A stretch of 64,000 nucleotides of DNA. Source: Flexibacter flexilis DSM 6793. Its GTDB lineage: Bacteria > Bacteroidota > Bacteroidia > Cytophagales > Flexibacteraceae. Positions within the stretch are counted from its first letter, which is position 1; the number at the start of each line of letters is the position of its first letter. Where the stretch lies: positions 379,854 to 443,853 of the forward strand of contig NZ_FOLE01000002.1 of the NCBI RefSeq assembly GCF_900112255.1, read 5' to 3'. This document shows, in pieces, positions 1 to 8,594 of this stretch. The translations under genes were made by a program, and so were the position numbers. The notes beneath the pieces are model-generated. The model was not told the DNA's origin and ran no database searches. It saw nothing but the letters and a program-made list of their open reading frames with translations.

Positions 1-979
1 GCAAGGATTCGTAGCCGTTACTTTTTGGCGTACTCACCCAGTCGCGGAGGCGTTCGGGACTAGGCATATAATAATCCGTTACGATAGAATAAACCTTCCA
101 GCAGTCGGCTTTTTCGTGTTCGTAGGCCGTGTCGATGATAATGCGAATGGCAAAAAGGTCGTACACCTGCTCAAACGGAATGCCTTGCTTGCGCATTTTG
201 TTCCAAATCGAGTGAATACTTTTGGGGCGGCCTTTGATGGTTACCTTAAAGTTTTGTTTGTTCAACTCGTTGTCGATGGGTGCAATAAAATCTTTAATAA
301 ACTTGGTACGCGCTGCTTTGGTTTGCTTTATTTTATCAGAAATTTCTTTATAAACCGCAGGTTCTGTGTATTTTAGATAAAGGTCTTCCAGCTCCGTTTT
401 GATGGCGTATAGGCCTAAGCGGTGCGCCAGTGGCGCGTATAGATAAATGGTTTCGGAAGCGATTTTGAGTTGTGAATTGCGCTGCATACTTTCCAGCGTG
501 CGCATATTGTGGAGGCGGTCGGCGAGTTTGATCAGAATCACGCGCACATCGTCGGTGAGCGTGAGCAACATCTTACGGAAATTCTCGGCCTGTTGGGACG
601 AACCCGGTGTAAACGCGCCCGAAATTTTGGTAAGCCCATCAATGATTTGGGCTACTTTCGCGCCAAATTCGCGTTCTATATCCTTGAGTTCCCAGTCAGT
701 ATCTTCTACTACATCGTGCAGCAGTGCTGCAATAATCGAGGTTGGCCCCGATCCGATTTCTTCTACCGCAATTTGTGCTACGGCAATGGGGTGATAAATG
801 TATGGCTCGCCTGATTTGCGACGTGTCCCGCTGTGTGCCTCCAATGCAAACTTAAACGCTTTCCGTACCATTTCGGCATCACCTTTTTTGAAGGTGGGAC
901 GCGCTAGCGTAACTAATTTCCGATAACGACGTACGATCTCTTTATTTTCAGCTTCAATATCAATATTTAATTCTTCCAT
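1..979 (-). CDS. rsh: RelA/SpoT-homolog (p)ppGpp synthetase/hydrolase, N-terminal part (cut by window edge)
   Basis: The gene runs leftward off the window; the ATG complement is at 977-979, leaving about 326 codons. The N-terminal HD hydrolase domain is visible, including YIYHPIAVA and the metal-binding HD pair at about residues 88-89 (LLHDVVEDTDW). The start of the synthetase domain follows (KGRPKSIHSIWNKM and YDLFAIRIII). An intact HD motif suggests it can degrade (p)ppGpp as well as make it. This is the long RSH family of the stringent response, a cytosolic enzyme. The C-terminal TGS and ACT regulatory domains lie outside the window. It is divergent from rho. The family call is secure; whether it is the only RSH in the genome cannot be told. 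Confidence 0.95.
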   Translation of the reverse strand, partial: MEELNIDIEAENKEIVRRYRKLVTLARPTFKKGDAEMVRKAFKFALEAHSGTRRKSGEPYIYHPIAVAQIAVEEIGSGPTSIIAALLHDVVEDTDWELKDIEREFGAKVAQIIDGLTKISGAFTPGSSQQAENFRKMLLTLTDDVRVILIKLADRLHNMRTLESMQRNSQLKIASETIYLYAPLAHRLGLYAIKTELEDLYLKYTEPAVYKEISDKIKQTKAARTKFIKDFIAPIDNELNKQNFKVTIKGRPKSIHSIWNKMRKQGIPFEQVYDLFAIRIIIDTAYEHEKADCWKVYSIVTDYYMPSPERLRDWVSTPKSNGYESL

Positions 980-1019
980 TGTCGTCGCAGATTTTGGTTA
1001 CAGATATATCTAAGTATGT

Positions 1020-1027
1020 CAAACCTA
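1020..1027 (-). promoter_or_regulatory. Predicted -7 box for rsh
   Basis: The plus strand reads CAAACCTA, which is TAGGTTTG on the minus strand and fits the Bacteroidota -7 consensus TAnnTTTG. It lies 41 bases upstream of the rsh ATG. No well-spaced -33 TTTG is seen. Confidence 0.45.
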
Positions 1028-1184
1028 CAAAAAAAACATAGCCTAAGAAAGCAAAAAATGCTTTTTTTCAACTTATCATGCTCAATTAAAATAGCTTTTG
1101 GGTAATAATGACCCATAATAAACTGGTTTTCATACAAAAAAAGAAAATTTGTTTCTTTTATGAGCCTTTTTGAATGCAAAGCTC

Positions 1185-1215
1185 TTGACAAATTGCGTAG
1201 GCATTTATACTTTTG
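1185..1215 (+). promoter_or_regulatory. Predicted rho promoter
   Basis: TTGACA begins at 1185 and TACTTTTG (TAnnTTTG) is at 1208-1215, with 20 bases between the TTG and the -7 box. This is a good match to the Bacteroidota sigma-ABfr pattern. Transcription would begin near 1222 and leave a leader of roughly 258 bases before the rho ATG. Confidence 0.55.
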
Positions 1216-1479
1216 TCCAGACTTAACTTCAGTCGGGCGAATCGTAGCCCAACAGTTTTTTTCATCAAAGTAAAATTGTTTAGCCTTCTTACCCCGTCAT
1301 ATATTCCTTTACTTGGGCTTTTTTGACATTAGGAATATTCAGGGTAACGGTTTCTTAGGCCATAAAACAAAAAATCAAATCAAAATATTATCTCGAACAC
1401 AGCTCATCGTAAACTAAACGCTGTGTTTGGGTCGCATCATTTCATATTCATTCCCATTCAAACATTCCAGCACTTTCGT

Positions 1480-3357
1480 ATGTATAACATCGAAGAATTA
1501 AAAGACAGATTGCTTGCCGAACTGAAAGACATTGCAGAAACGCTTGGCGTTAAGAATTTTAGAAAATTAGCCAAAAACGAACTCATTTATAAAATTTTAG
1601 ACCAACAATCCATATTACCAGAAAGCGAACTGAAAGCCAAAACGCCCCCATTGCCTCCTTTAGCCAATACACCCGTAGAAAATGAAGAAGTAGTGGCAGA
1701 ACAACAACAACCAAACGAACCAGAACACAATCCTGCTCAACCGCCAAGAATACGCCAACGCATCAAGCGCGAAAACGTACAATCTTCTGATAATCAAAGC
1801 AATAATTCTGATAGTGAAACATTTAAGCCTCGCGACAAAGATCCTTCTACGCTTCCGCCTATCAACATTGCCGAAACAGAAGATTTGTTGGCCAGCTTTA
1901 CCAACGACATAGACCAAATCATGACGGCATTCGGCGACACGAGTGTTCCGCCTGCCGCTCCTCCCACACCTCCTTCGGCCAACCAAGAACGCCGAGAGCA
2001 ACGTAACAAAGAACGTGAAGCGTTCCGTGAAGCGCAAAGAGAAGCTCAACGCGAATATTTGCGTGAAAAAGACCGCGCCATTCGTGCTTCCCGCGACACA
2101 ACACCCGAAACGCCAACACCTGCCGCACCAACTCTTGCACCTGCCCAAGACGTAGAGATGCCCGTTGTGCCTCTGCCTGCTCCTGTTGCAGTAGTTGCCG
2201 CGCCGCCTATTCCTGTGCAATTGCCCGTAAATATTCGCGAGTTTGATGGAATGGTTACCAGCGAAGGGGTTTTGGAAATGATGCCAGAAGGATACGGCTT
2301 TTTGCGATCGGCTGATTATAACTATTTGGCTAGCCCCGACGATATTTATGTTTCGCCTTCGCAAGTGAAATTGTTTAGCCTCAAGACTGGCGACACCGTG
2401 AGAGGTCCAATACGCCCGCCAAAAGAAGGCGAAAAATATTTCGCGCTTTTGCGCGTGGATACCGTCAACGGCAAAACCTCCGACGAAATCCGCGACCGTA
2501 TTCCCTTTGAATATCTTACCCCTTTGTTCCCCAACGAGCGGTTAAATCTGAGCACTACGCCCGACCAATATTCTACCCGTATCCTTGACCTTTTCGCGCC
2601 TATCGGCAAAGGCCAACGCGGTATGATTGTGGCGCAACCCAAAACAGGTAAAACCGTATTGCTCAAAGAAATAGCAAACGCCATTGCCAAAAATCACCCA
2701 GAAGTTTATTTGATTGTGTTGCTCATCGACGAACGCCCAGAAGAGGTAACGGATATGATGCGCAGCGTGAAAGGCGAAGTAATTGCTTCTACGTTTGATG
2801 AGCAGGCCGAACGCCACGTAAAAGTGGCAAGCATCGTGTTGGAAAAAGCAAAACGCATGGTAGAATGTGGCCACGATGTCGTTATCCTCTTGGATTCGAT
2901 TACGCGTCTGGCACGTGCCTACAACACTACTGCGCCTTCGTCTGGCAAAATCTTGTCGGGTGGTGTAGATGCCAACGCTTTACACAAACCAAAACGTTTC
3001 TTTGGGGCGGCGCGTAATGTCGAAAATGGCGGTTCGCTGACCATCATCGCGACGGCTCTTATCGAAACTGGCTCGAAAATGGACGAAGTTATCTTTGAGG
3101 AATTTAAAGGCACAGGCAACATGGAATTGCAACTCGACCGCAAATTGGCCAACAAACGTGTTTATCCTGCCATTGACGTGCCTGCTTCGGGAACACGCCG
3201 CGAGGATTTGCTCATGGACAAAGAAGAACTTAATCGTGTTTGGATTTTGCGCAAGCACATGGCCGACATGAACTCTATCGAGGCAATGGAATTTTTGAAA
3301 GACAAAATGAAATTCACGCGTAGTAATGCCGAGTTCTTAATTTCAATGAACGGGTAA
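1480..3357 (+). CDS. rho: Transcription termination factor Rho with long disordered insertion
   Basis: ATP-dependent RNA helicase that ends transcription at Rho-dependent sites. I take ATG 1480 ([12 protein letters not shown]), the usual Rho N terminus, over an in-frame ATG 19 codons upstream that adds an unrelated His/Phe-rich stretch. That gives 625 aa against about 420 in E. coli. Order: Rho N-terminal helical domain (1-45); low-complexity insert (about 46-250) rich in Pro, Ala, Gln, Glu and Arg, with a charged run near 165-200; cold-shock-like RNA-binding domain (about 258-330, with EGYGFLRS); then the ATPase with Walker A AQPKTGKT (about 385-393), DERPEEV and the Q/R-loop region. Such inserts are typical of Bacteroidota Rho. 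It appears monocistronic, followed by a hairpin. Confidence 0.98.
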   Translation: MYNIEELKDRLLAELKDIAETLGVKNFRKLAKNELIYKILDQQSILPESELKAKTPPLPPLANTPVENEEVVAEQQQPNEPEHNPAQPPRIRQRIKRENVQSSDNQSNNSDSETFKPRDKDPSTLPPINIAETEDLLASFTNDIDQIMTAFGDTSVPPAAPPTPPSANQERREQRNKEREAFREAQREAQREYLREKDRAIRASRDTTPETPTPAAPTLAPAQDVEMPVVPLPAPVAVVAAPPIPVQLPVNIREFDGMVTSEGVLEMMPEGYGFLRSADYNYLASPDDIYVSPSQVKLFSLKTGDTVRGPIRPPKEGEKYFALLRVDTVNGKTSDEIRDRIPFEYLTPLFPNERLNLSTTPDQYSTRILDLFAPIGKGQRGMIVAQPKTGKTVLLKEIANAIAKNHPEVYLIVLLIDERPEEVTDMMRSVKGEVIASTFDEQAERHVKVASIVLEKAKRMVECGHDVVILLDSITRLARAYNTTAPSSGKILSGGVDANALHKPKRFFGAARNVENGGSLTIIATALIETGSKMDEVIFEEFKGTGNMELQLDRKLANKRVYPAIDVPASGTRREDLLMDKEELNRVWILRKHMADMNSIEAMEFLKDKMKFTRSNAEFLISMNG

Positions 3358-3387
3358 TCCATTTATAATTAATATTTTACACTTTTT

Positions 3388-3426
3388 AAAGCCGCCAACT
3401 TCATTTATGACGAAGTTGGCGGCTTT
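3388..3426 (+). terminator. Hairpin after rho
   Basis: A perfect 15-bp stem (3388-3402 with 3412-3426) encloses a 9-base loop, with A-rich and T-rich flanks. It lies 31 bases after the rho stop. There is no long T tract after it on the plus strand. Confidence 0.7.
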
Positions 3427-3452
3427 AATGTTTAGGAGCATAGACTTAGTAA

Positions 3453-3472
3453 ATACGCACTGCAGTGCGTAT
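3453..3472. repeat. Perfect 20-bp palindrome, possible dispersed element
   Basis: ATACGCACTG is followed directly by its reverse complement. It sits between two other hairpins in the rho/rhodanese intergenic gap. The GCACT...AGTGC core recurs in the palindrome at 30853-30873, so it may be a REP-like dispersed repeat. Confidence 0.5.
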
Positions 3473-3501
3473 CATCGGGTGCACTGGCGAAATAATCAGA
3501 C

Positions 3502-3555
3502 ATAAAAGATGAAAAAGCCTTCTTGCTGTTGCAAGAAGGCTTTTTCATCTTTTAT
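3502..3555. terminator. Perfect 25-bp stem-loop, bidirectional terminator
   Basis: Bases 3502-3526 pair perfectly with 3531-3555 around a TGTT loop. It lies 31 bases past the stop of the minus-strand rhodanese gene, and the stem's A/T runs supply T tracts on both strands. It probably separates rho from the sulfur genes. Confidence 0.8.
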
Positions 3556-3586
3556 CGAATCAATTTAGAAAACACAAAAAACAATA

Positions 3587-3865
3587 TTATTGGATTTGGC
3601 TTAGTAGCACGTTCCAAGGGCCGCCGTTGTACGATTCCATGCCCTGCGAAGTGAGCACCGAAGTTGCCATTCCGCTACGTCCGCCGCTGCGGCAACACGT
3701 AATAATGGGCTGCTTCATGCCTTTGATACGCTCTAATTCTGTCCCTACTTTGTCCACCGAAATATTGATAGAACCTTCGATGTGGCCTTCGCTGTATTCT
3801 TCTGGTGTACGAACGTCTAAGATAGTCGCACCTTGTGCTACCATTCCTTTAAAATCAATTGCCAT
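3587..3865 (-). CDS. Single-domain rhodanese-like sulfurtransferase
   Basis: A 92-aa stand-alone rhodanese domain. It has the substrate-side LDVRTPEEYSEGHIEGSIN motif (about 16-34) and the active-site loop CCRSGGRSG with the catalytic Cys at about residue 58. Such enzymes carry sulfane sulfur as a cysteine persulfide. No signal peptide is visible, so it is cytosolic. It lies 51 bases downstream of the persulfide dioxygenase-rhodanese fusion on the same strand and is probably co-transcribed, passing on or accepting persulfide sulfur from it. The partner substrate cannot be read from sequence. Confidence 0.93.
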   Translation of the reverse strand: MAIDFKGMVAQGATILDVRTPEEYSEGHIEGSINISVDKVGTELERIKGMKQPIITCCRSGGRSGMATSVLTSQGMESYNGGPWNVLLSQIQ

Positions 3866-3916
3866 CGTTTTTGTTATTTTGGATATACATTTAGTTTTGA
3901 GTAAAATCTCTTCTGT

Positions 3917-5326
3917 TTATTTCAATGTACTTGGACAAACAAAGTTTGTTTTGGGAACATTGGTTTTGCTAATCGCTCCAAAGCCGCCTTCTACTTCCTT
4001 GAAGTTCGACCAACCGCGCGATTTGAGGATAGAAGCCGCAATCATGCTGCGATAACCGCCTGCGCAGTGAATCGTGAAAGGCGTATCTTTCGGGAACTCC
4101 GCCAAATGCTCATTGATATAGTCAAGCGGAATATTTTTTGCGCCATCTAAGTGTTCGGCACTGTATTCGCCTTGTCTGCGCAAATCAATGACAAGTGCTT
4201 CGTTCGCAAAGCCTTTAGCAAACTCGTCGGCGGTAATGCGCGTAACCGTATCTACTTCTTTGCCTGCTGTTTTCCAAGCTTCGAAACCACCTTCTAAGTA
4301 GCCGATTACATAATCGTAACCTACACGCGCCAAACGTGTTATGGCTTCTTCTTCTCCGCCCACTTCGGTTATAAGCAGGATTTGTTGTTTTACGTCAGGA
4401 ATCAAAGCACCAACCCAAGGAGCAAATTGTCCGTCCAAGCCGATGTTAATGGCATTCGGAATAAAACCATCTTTGAACACTGCGGCTTTGCGCACGTCCA
4501 AAATCATCGCACCTGTTTCGTTGGCTGCCGCCTCAAACGCACTTGGAGAAAGTGGTGTAAGTCCACGTTTGAGTACTTCCGTGATGCTGTCGTAGCCCAA
4601 TTTGTTCATGGCCACGTTCATCGGGAAATAGGCTGGTGGAGGCAAAAGGCCATCGGTTACTTCTGCTATAAATTCTTGTTCGGTCATGTCGGCACGCAAA
4701 GCGTAGTTTTTCGCTTTTTGTTCGCCAATGGTCGAAACTGTTTCTTTGCTCATGTTTTTGCCGCAAGCACTGCCCGCACCGTGCGCTGGGTAAACGATTA
4801 CTTCGTCGGCCAGTGTCATTACTTTATCGCGGAGCGAATGGTAAAGCAACGCGGCTAATTGTTCTTGTGTGAGGTTTGCGGCTTTTTGGGCAAGGTCTGG
4901 GCGGCCTACATCGCCAATGAAAAGCGTGTCACCTGTGAAAACGGCTTCGTCTTTGCCCGCTTCATTGATAAGCAAAAAGCAAGAGCTTTCCATCGTGTGG
5001 CCAGGTGTGTGCAAAACCTTAAATTGTACTTTGCCGACTTTCAATACTTCGCCGTCGGTGGCTACGTGCGCTTCAAAAGCGGGCTTGGCCGTAGGGCCAT
5101 ACACGATGGTTGCGCCAGTGGCTTTGGCCAAATCAAGGTGTCCGCTCACAAAATCGGCATGAAAATGGGTTTCCAAAATATATTTAATCTTAGTTCCGTC
5201 TTTGGCGGCACGGTCTAAGTATGGTTGTATTTCGCGCAATGGGTCAATGATAACCGCTTCACCTTCAGAGGCAATGTAGTAAGCACCTTGTGCCAAACAG
5301 CCTGTATAAATTTGTTCTACTTTCAT
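3917..5326 (-). CDS. Persulfide dioxygenase-rhodanese fusion (metallo-beta-lactamase fold)
   Basis: A 469-aa fusion. Residues 1-250 form an ETHE1-like metallo-beta-lactamase domain with THFHADFVSGH (His54, His56, Asp58), TPGHT (His110) and TGDTLFIGDVGRPD (Asp133). This family oxidises glutathione or other low-molecular-weight persulfide to sulfite with oxygen. Two rhodanese domains follow. The first (about 260-350) has TEVGG where the active-site loop should be and lacks the Cys, so it is probably structural. The second keeps HCAGGYRS with Cys421. Together with the downstream rhodanese it makes a sulfide and persulfide detoxification unit. The family match is strong; the thiol carrier used in this organism is unknown. 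Confidence 0.93.
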   Translation of the reverse strand: MKVEQIYTGCLAQGAYYIASEGEAVIIDPLREIQPYLDRAAKDGTKIKYILETHFHADFVSGHLDLAKATGATIVYGPTAKPAFEAHVATDGEVLKVGKVQFKVLHTPGHTMESSCFLLINEAGKDEAVFTGDTLFIGDVGRPDLAQKAANLTQEQLAALLYHSLRDKVMTLADEVIVYPAHGAGSACGKNMSKETVSTIGEQKAKNYALRADMTEQEFIAEVTDGLLPPPAYFPMNVAMNKLGYDSITEVLKRGLTPLSPSAFEAAANETGAMILDVRKAAVFKDGFIPNAINIGLDGQFAPWVGALIPDVKQQILLITEVGGEEEAITRLARVGYDYVIGYLEGGFEAWKTAGKEVDTVTRITADEFAKGFANEALVIDLRRQGEYSAEHLDGAKNIPLDYINEHLAEFPKDTPFTIHCAGGYRSMIAASILKSRGWSNFKEVEGGFGAISKTNVPKTNFVCPSTLK

Positions 5327-5652
5327 AATTATTTCTTGAAATATTTGGGTGAGCTACTGTATCAACTTTCATTAACAACACAAAGTTGGCACCTCAGCGC
5401 GACCCGCACAGTGACTAAAGTTACTTTAAGATAAAAAGTTGTAAAAAAGATAGTATAACCTTATGCCTAACAGATTTTTAATTAAACAAAAATACAACCC
5501 GACACCGTATTATTTAGTTCTTTTCGCAGAATTTGACATGATTTTTTCTCTGTCGTAAATTCTTTTAGGCAAAATGCTTTACTGTATGTAGCTTTGCCCC
5601 AAAGCCTTGTGCTTTTTTTTACTATTTCCAAAGATTAGTTTACATCAAAAAA
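5327..5652. other. Divergent intergenic region, 326 bp
   Basis: AT-rich, with no open frame of interest. It contains a -7 box for the rightward gene at 5589-5596. A possible leftward -7 box (CAAAAATA on the plus strand, 5487-5494) would give the persulfide dioxygenase gene a leader of about 150 bases. Confidence 0.5.
5589..5596 (+). promoter_or_regulatory. Predicted -7 box for the dienelactone hydrolase-like gene
   Basis: TAGCTTTG matches TAnnTTTG and lies 56 bases upstream of the ATG at 5653. The region about 20 bases upstream is T-rich but has no clear TTTG. Confidence 0.45.
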
Positions 5653-6555
5653 ATGACACGCAAAGTATTACTATTTATTTTATTGGGTTTGTGGTGGTTG
5701 CAACCCGATAATGTTTGGGCGCAACAGACTTGTTGTAGCCGTTTTGTGGCCTTTTCAACGGACAAAGAATTTGTAAAAGCCCATGAAACGCCCTTGCCGT
5801 ATCAGTACACGGGCGCGGCAGGCAAAGCCATTACTTTCATTACGCTGGACGGCAAAAAAGCCAATGCTTTTTTGATAAAATCAGCCCAAGAAAGCGATAA
5901 ATTTTTGTTTATTTTCCATGAATGGTGGGGGCTAAACGATTACGTGAAAAACGAAGCAGCTTGGTACGCCCAATCCCTGAAAGACGTAAACGTAATGGCC
6001 ATAGACCTTTATGATGGCAACATTGCTGCCACGCGCGAAGAGGCCGCCGCTTATATGCAGACCGTGAAGCCCGAACGCGCCCAAAAAATAATAGAAGGCG
6101 CGATGGCGTATGCAGGCAAAAAAGCCAAAATCGTAACGTTGGGTTGGTGTTTTGGGGGAACGTGGTCGTTGCAAGCGGCTTTGCAGTTGGGCAAAAAAGC
6201 CAAAGGTTGCGTGATGTATTACGGAATGCCCGAAACCGATACGCAGAAACTTAAAAAGTTGCATTGCAGCGTGTTAGGATTTTTTGCGGCACAAGACCAA
6301 TGGATTACGCCAGCCGTAGTACATGAGTTTGAAGCCAAAATGGACAGCGTTGGTAAAAAATATAAAACCAAAATTTATGAAGCTGATCACGCGTTTGCCA
6401 ATCCAAGTAACCCGCATTACAACAAAGTATTTACGGACGAATGCCGCAAACAAAGTGTAGCGTATATCACGAGCAAACTCAAAAATTTGTTGGAGAAAAA
6501 CCCGCAAAAAGCCAAAGCAAAGAAAGCAGCAAAAAGCAATACCGCTACAATGTAA
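5653..6555 (+). CDS. Secreted dienelactone hydrolase family protein
   Basis: A 300-aa alpha/beta hydrolase with a signal peptide (about 1-24, ending VWAQ). The dienelactone hydrolase triad is visible: Cys166 in GWCFGG, Asp215 in AAQDQW and His246 in ADHAFANP. The HEWWGLNDYVKN segment (about 89-100) is also typical. The protein should be exported to the periplasm. The C terminus is a Lys/Ala-rich tail (about 280-300). The natural ester or lactone substrate cannot be deduced. The next gene is 136 bases downstream on the same strand with no strong terminator between, so co-transcription with the old yellow enzyme is possible. Confidence 0.9.
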   Translation: MTRKVLLFILLGLWWLQPDNVWAQQTCCSRFVAFSTDKEFVKAHETPLPYQYTGAAGKAITFITLDGKKANAFLIKSAQESDKFLFIFHEWWGLNDYVKNEAAWYAQSLKDVNVMAIDLYDGNIAATREEAAAYMQTVKPERAQKIIEGAMAYAGKKAKIVTLGWCFGGTWSLQAALQLGKKAKGCVMYYGMPETDTQKLKKLHCSVLGFFAAQDQWITPAVVHEFEAKMDSVGKKYKTKIYEADHAFANPSNPHYNKVFTDECRKQSVAYITSKLKNLLEKNPQKAKAKKAAKSNTATM

Positions 6556-6691
6556 AACCCTATTTTTGGGAAGGGCACAGGCAATTTTTTGTATTGAAGG
6601 AAACTATTTTGCAAAAAGAAGTTGTTACAAATAATGTAGCTACAACCAATCTGTAAAAATTATTCTTCATTCAAAAATTTTGCAATCAATC

Positions 6692-7774
6692 ATGAGCAAA
6701 AAAGCTTTATTCACGCCTGCCAAGTTGGGCAATATCACGCTATCGAACAAAACCGTTATGGCTCCCATGACGCGCAGCCGCGCCATCGGCAACGTAGCTA
6801 ACGACCTTATCAAAGAATATTACGCACAACGCGCTACCGCTGGCCTTATCGTTACGGAAGGTATTTCGCCTTCGGCTAATGGCTTAGGCTATGCTCGCAT
6901 TCCAGCATTGTATTCAGAAGCACAAACCGAAAGCTGGAAACCCGTAACGGCAGCCGTACACGCCAAAGGCGGTCATATTTTCGTGCAACTCATGCACACT
7001 GGCCGCGCGTCGCACGCAGCCAACTTACCTGCTGGTGCGCAAATCGTTGCGCCGTCGGCTATCGGTTTGGGTGGCGAAATCTGGACAGATGCCGAAGGAA
7101 TGCAGCCGTACCCAGTGCCTGTGGCTTTGACTACTGCGCAAGTAAAAGAAGCAGTAGGCGAATACGTGAACGCGTCTAAAAATGCCATTGCGGCAGGTTT
7201 TGACGGCGTAGAATTGCACGGCGCAAACGGCTATTTGATAGAACAATTCATTAATCCAGCCAGCAACCAACGTACCGACGAATACGGCGGAAGCATCGAA
7301 AATCGTAGTCGCTTTTTGTTAGAAATCGCGAAAGCTACGGGCGAGGCCATTGGCTTTGACAAAGTGGGCGTTCGTTTGTCGCCTTACGGTGCTTTCAACG
7401 ACATGCAACCAGCTTACGACAGCGTGGAAGAAACCAACACTTACATTGCCCAAGAACTCAACAAATTGGGTGTGGTGTATGTGCATTTGGTAAACCATAG
7501 CTCAATGGGTGCGCCTGCCGTGCCTGCTTCGGTAGTAGAAAAAATTCGCAACGCATTCAAAGGAACTTTGATTTTGAGTGGTGGCTATGATGCCGACCGC
7601 GCCAATGCCGACTTAGAAAGCGGTGCAGCGGATTTGGTGGCTTTTGGCCGTCCGTTTATTGCCAATCCTGATTTGGTGGCACGCTTAGAACAAGGCGCAG
7701 CCCTCAACGCGCCAGATTTTAATAGCTTCTATACGGCAGATGCCAAAGGCTTTACGGATTATCCGACGTTATAA
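6692..7774 (+). CDS. Old yellow enzyme family FMN-dependent alkene reductase
   Basis: A 360-aa flavin oxidoreductase (NemA/OYE type), TIM barrel. ATG 6692 (MSKKALFTP) is preferred over an upstream in-frame TTG. Signature segments are present: PMTRSRA near the N terminus, HTGRASHAAN, the His176/Asn179 pair in HGANGYLIEQF that binds the activated alkene or nitro group, and NQRTDEYGGSIENR. The family reduces alpha,beta-unsaturated carbonyls, maleimides and nitro-esters using NAD(P)H. Neighbours are a nitroreductase and an HxlR regulator just downstream, which suggests a shared role in reactive electrophile metabolism. Confidence 0.95.
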   Translation: MSKKALFTPAKLGNITLSNKTVMAPMTRSRAIGNVANDLIKEYYAQRATAGLIVTEGISPSANGLGYARIPALYSEAQTESWKPVTAAVHAKGGHIFVQLMHTGRASHAANLPAGAQIVAPSAIGLGGEIWTDAEGMQPYPVPVALTTAQVKEAVGEYVNASKNAIAAGFDGVELHGANGYLIEQFINPASNQRTDEYGGSIENRSRFLLEIAKATGEAIGFDKVGVRLSPYGAFNDMQPAYDSVEETNTYIAQELNKLGVVYVHLVNHSSMGAPAVPASVVEKIRNAFKGTLILSGGYDADRANADLESGAADLVAFGRPFIANPDLVARLEQGAALNAPDFNSFYTADAKGFTDYPTL

Positions 7775-7802
7775 ATTTTATTAACATTGCATATTTTTAT
7801 TT

Positions 7803-7834
7803 AAAAAGGGTAGGCTTTTGGCTTACCCTTTTTT
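7803..7834. terminator. Terminator after the old yellow enzyme gene
   Basis: A stem of about 13 bp (7803-7815 with 7821-7833, one G-T wobble) has a 5-base loop and a T run on the right arm. A matching A run on the left lets it serve the convergent nitroreductase gene as well. Confidence 0.8.
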
Positions 7835-7856
7835 GTTTTAATACGGATTAGTGTTA

Positions 7857-8486
7857 TTAATGAATTTTGGTCACCATTTCTGATATAGGAATTCTGATTT
7901 TCGGCTTAGAACTTAAATAATCATTGGCTTCATCTCTATAACCAAGCGAAAGAATTACGATACTATGTAAATCTTTTTCATTTAATCCCAAAACTTCATC
8001 TACTATCTGATAATCAAAACCTTCCATTGGTGTAGCATCCACTCGTGCATTAGCGGCGGCAATCAGTGCTGTTCCTAATGCAATATAGGTTTGACGTTCT
8101 GCCCAGCTTTTTTGCCATTCTTCAGTTTGTGTTTTAAAATACGAGTCGATCATATTAAACAAGCCTTCTAATTCTGAGACTGAGACACCTTGTTTCTGGG
8201 CGGCTAAACTAATAAGGCTACGAACGTGATCGGTAGTTACCTTATTATAGGCTGCAAAAACTAACAAATGAGAAGAAGTTGCAATCTGTTTGTTAAAAGA
8301 ATTAGCTCCCAATTTGGCCTGAATCTCCTTATTCTCTATCAAAAAAATACGATACGGTTGCAATCCTGTGGATGAAGCTGAAAGATTAATAGCTTCGAGG
8401 ATAAAATTAATTTTTTCTTCGCTCACTTTTTGTGTTGAGTAAGCTTTGGTGGCATAACGCCAGTTCAAATCGTCTATTAAGTTCAT
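7857..8486 (-). CDS. Nitroreductase family NAD(P)H-dependent oxidoreductase
   Basis: A 209-aa flavoprotein of the NfsB-like nitroreductase fold. The start MNLIDDLNWRYATKAYS (ATG at 8486) is typical; an in-frame extension upstream is hydrophobic, unrelated and would cover the divergent promoter region. Family features include the RYATKAYS FMN-phosphate region, the AINLSASSTGLQPY segment (about residues 38-51), and ATPMEGFDYQIVDEVLGL near the C terminus. Family members reduce nitroaromatics, quinones or other electrophiles. It is divergently paired with an HxlR-type regulator, the usual arrangement when the regulator controls the reductase. Confidence 0.92.
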   Translation of the reverse strand: MNLIDDLNWRYATKAYSTQKVSEEKINFILEAINLSASSTGLQPYRIFLIENKEIQAKLGANSFNKQIATSSHLLVFAAYNKVTTDHVRSLISLAAQKQGVSVSELEGLFNMIDSYFKTQTEEWQKSWAERQTYIALGTALIAAANARVDATPMEGFDYQIVDEVLGLNEKDLHSIVILSLGYRDEANDYLSSKPKIRIPISEMVTKIH

Positions 8487-8537
8487 TTTTGATATATTTT
8501 TGTTAGGGCAAAAGTAGAACGCATTAGAGACAATTAG

Positions 8538-8557
8538 TAACTTTGCAACCAAAAGTA
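8538..8557. promoter_or_regulatory. Overlapping opposed -7 boxes, nitroreductase and hxlR-type gene
   Basis: TAACTTTG (8538-8545, plus strand) and CAAAAGTA (8550-8557, which is TACTTTTG on the minus strand) are two TAnnTTTG boxes only four bases apart and facing one another. An HxlR dimer bound here would cover both. Confidence 0.45.
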
Positions 8558-8594
8558 ATAGTGACATTTGGGTAACCACTAAATAACTGAACTA

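Larger units (their letters stand above)
980..1479. other. 500-bp divergent intergenic region, rsh/rho
   Basis: There is no convincing coding sequence here. A short minus-strand open frame reaching into it is Lys/Phe/Cys-rich and overlaps the rsh start, so I read it as chance. The region carries a promoter for each flanking gene. About 260 bases lie between the predicted rho promoter and the rho start codon, which would give rho an unusually long leader. Confidence 0.6.

Noticed and set aside
967-1191. Short minus-strand open frame upstream of rsh
   Set aside because: It overlaps the rsh start and its predicted promoter, and its translation looks like random AT-rich sequence.
1660-2364. 234-codon minus-strand open frame inside rho
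   Set aside because: Antisense to the low-complexity insert of Rho; its length follows from the biased codon use there, and its translation is an Arg/Phe-rich shadow.
8487-8579. Longer N terminus for the nitroreductase (31 extra codons)
   Set aside because: The extension covers the divergent promoter boxes and is not nitroreductase-like; the ATG at 8486 gives the family start.
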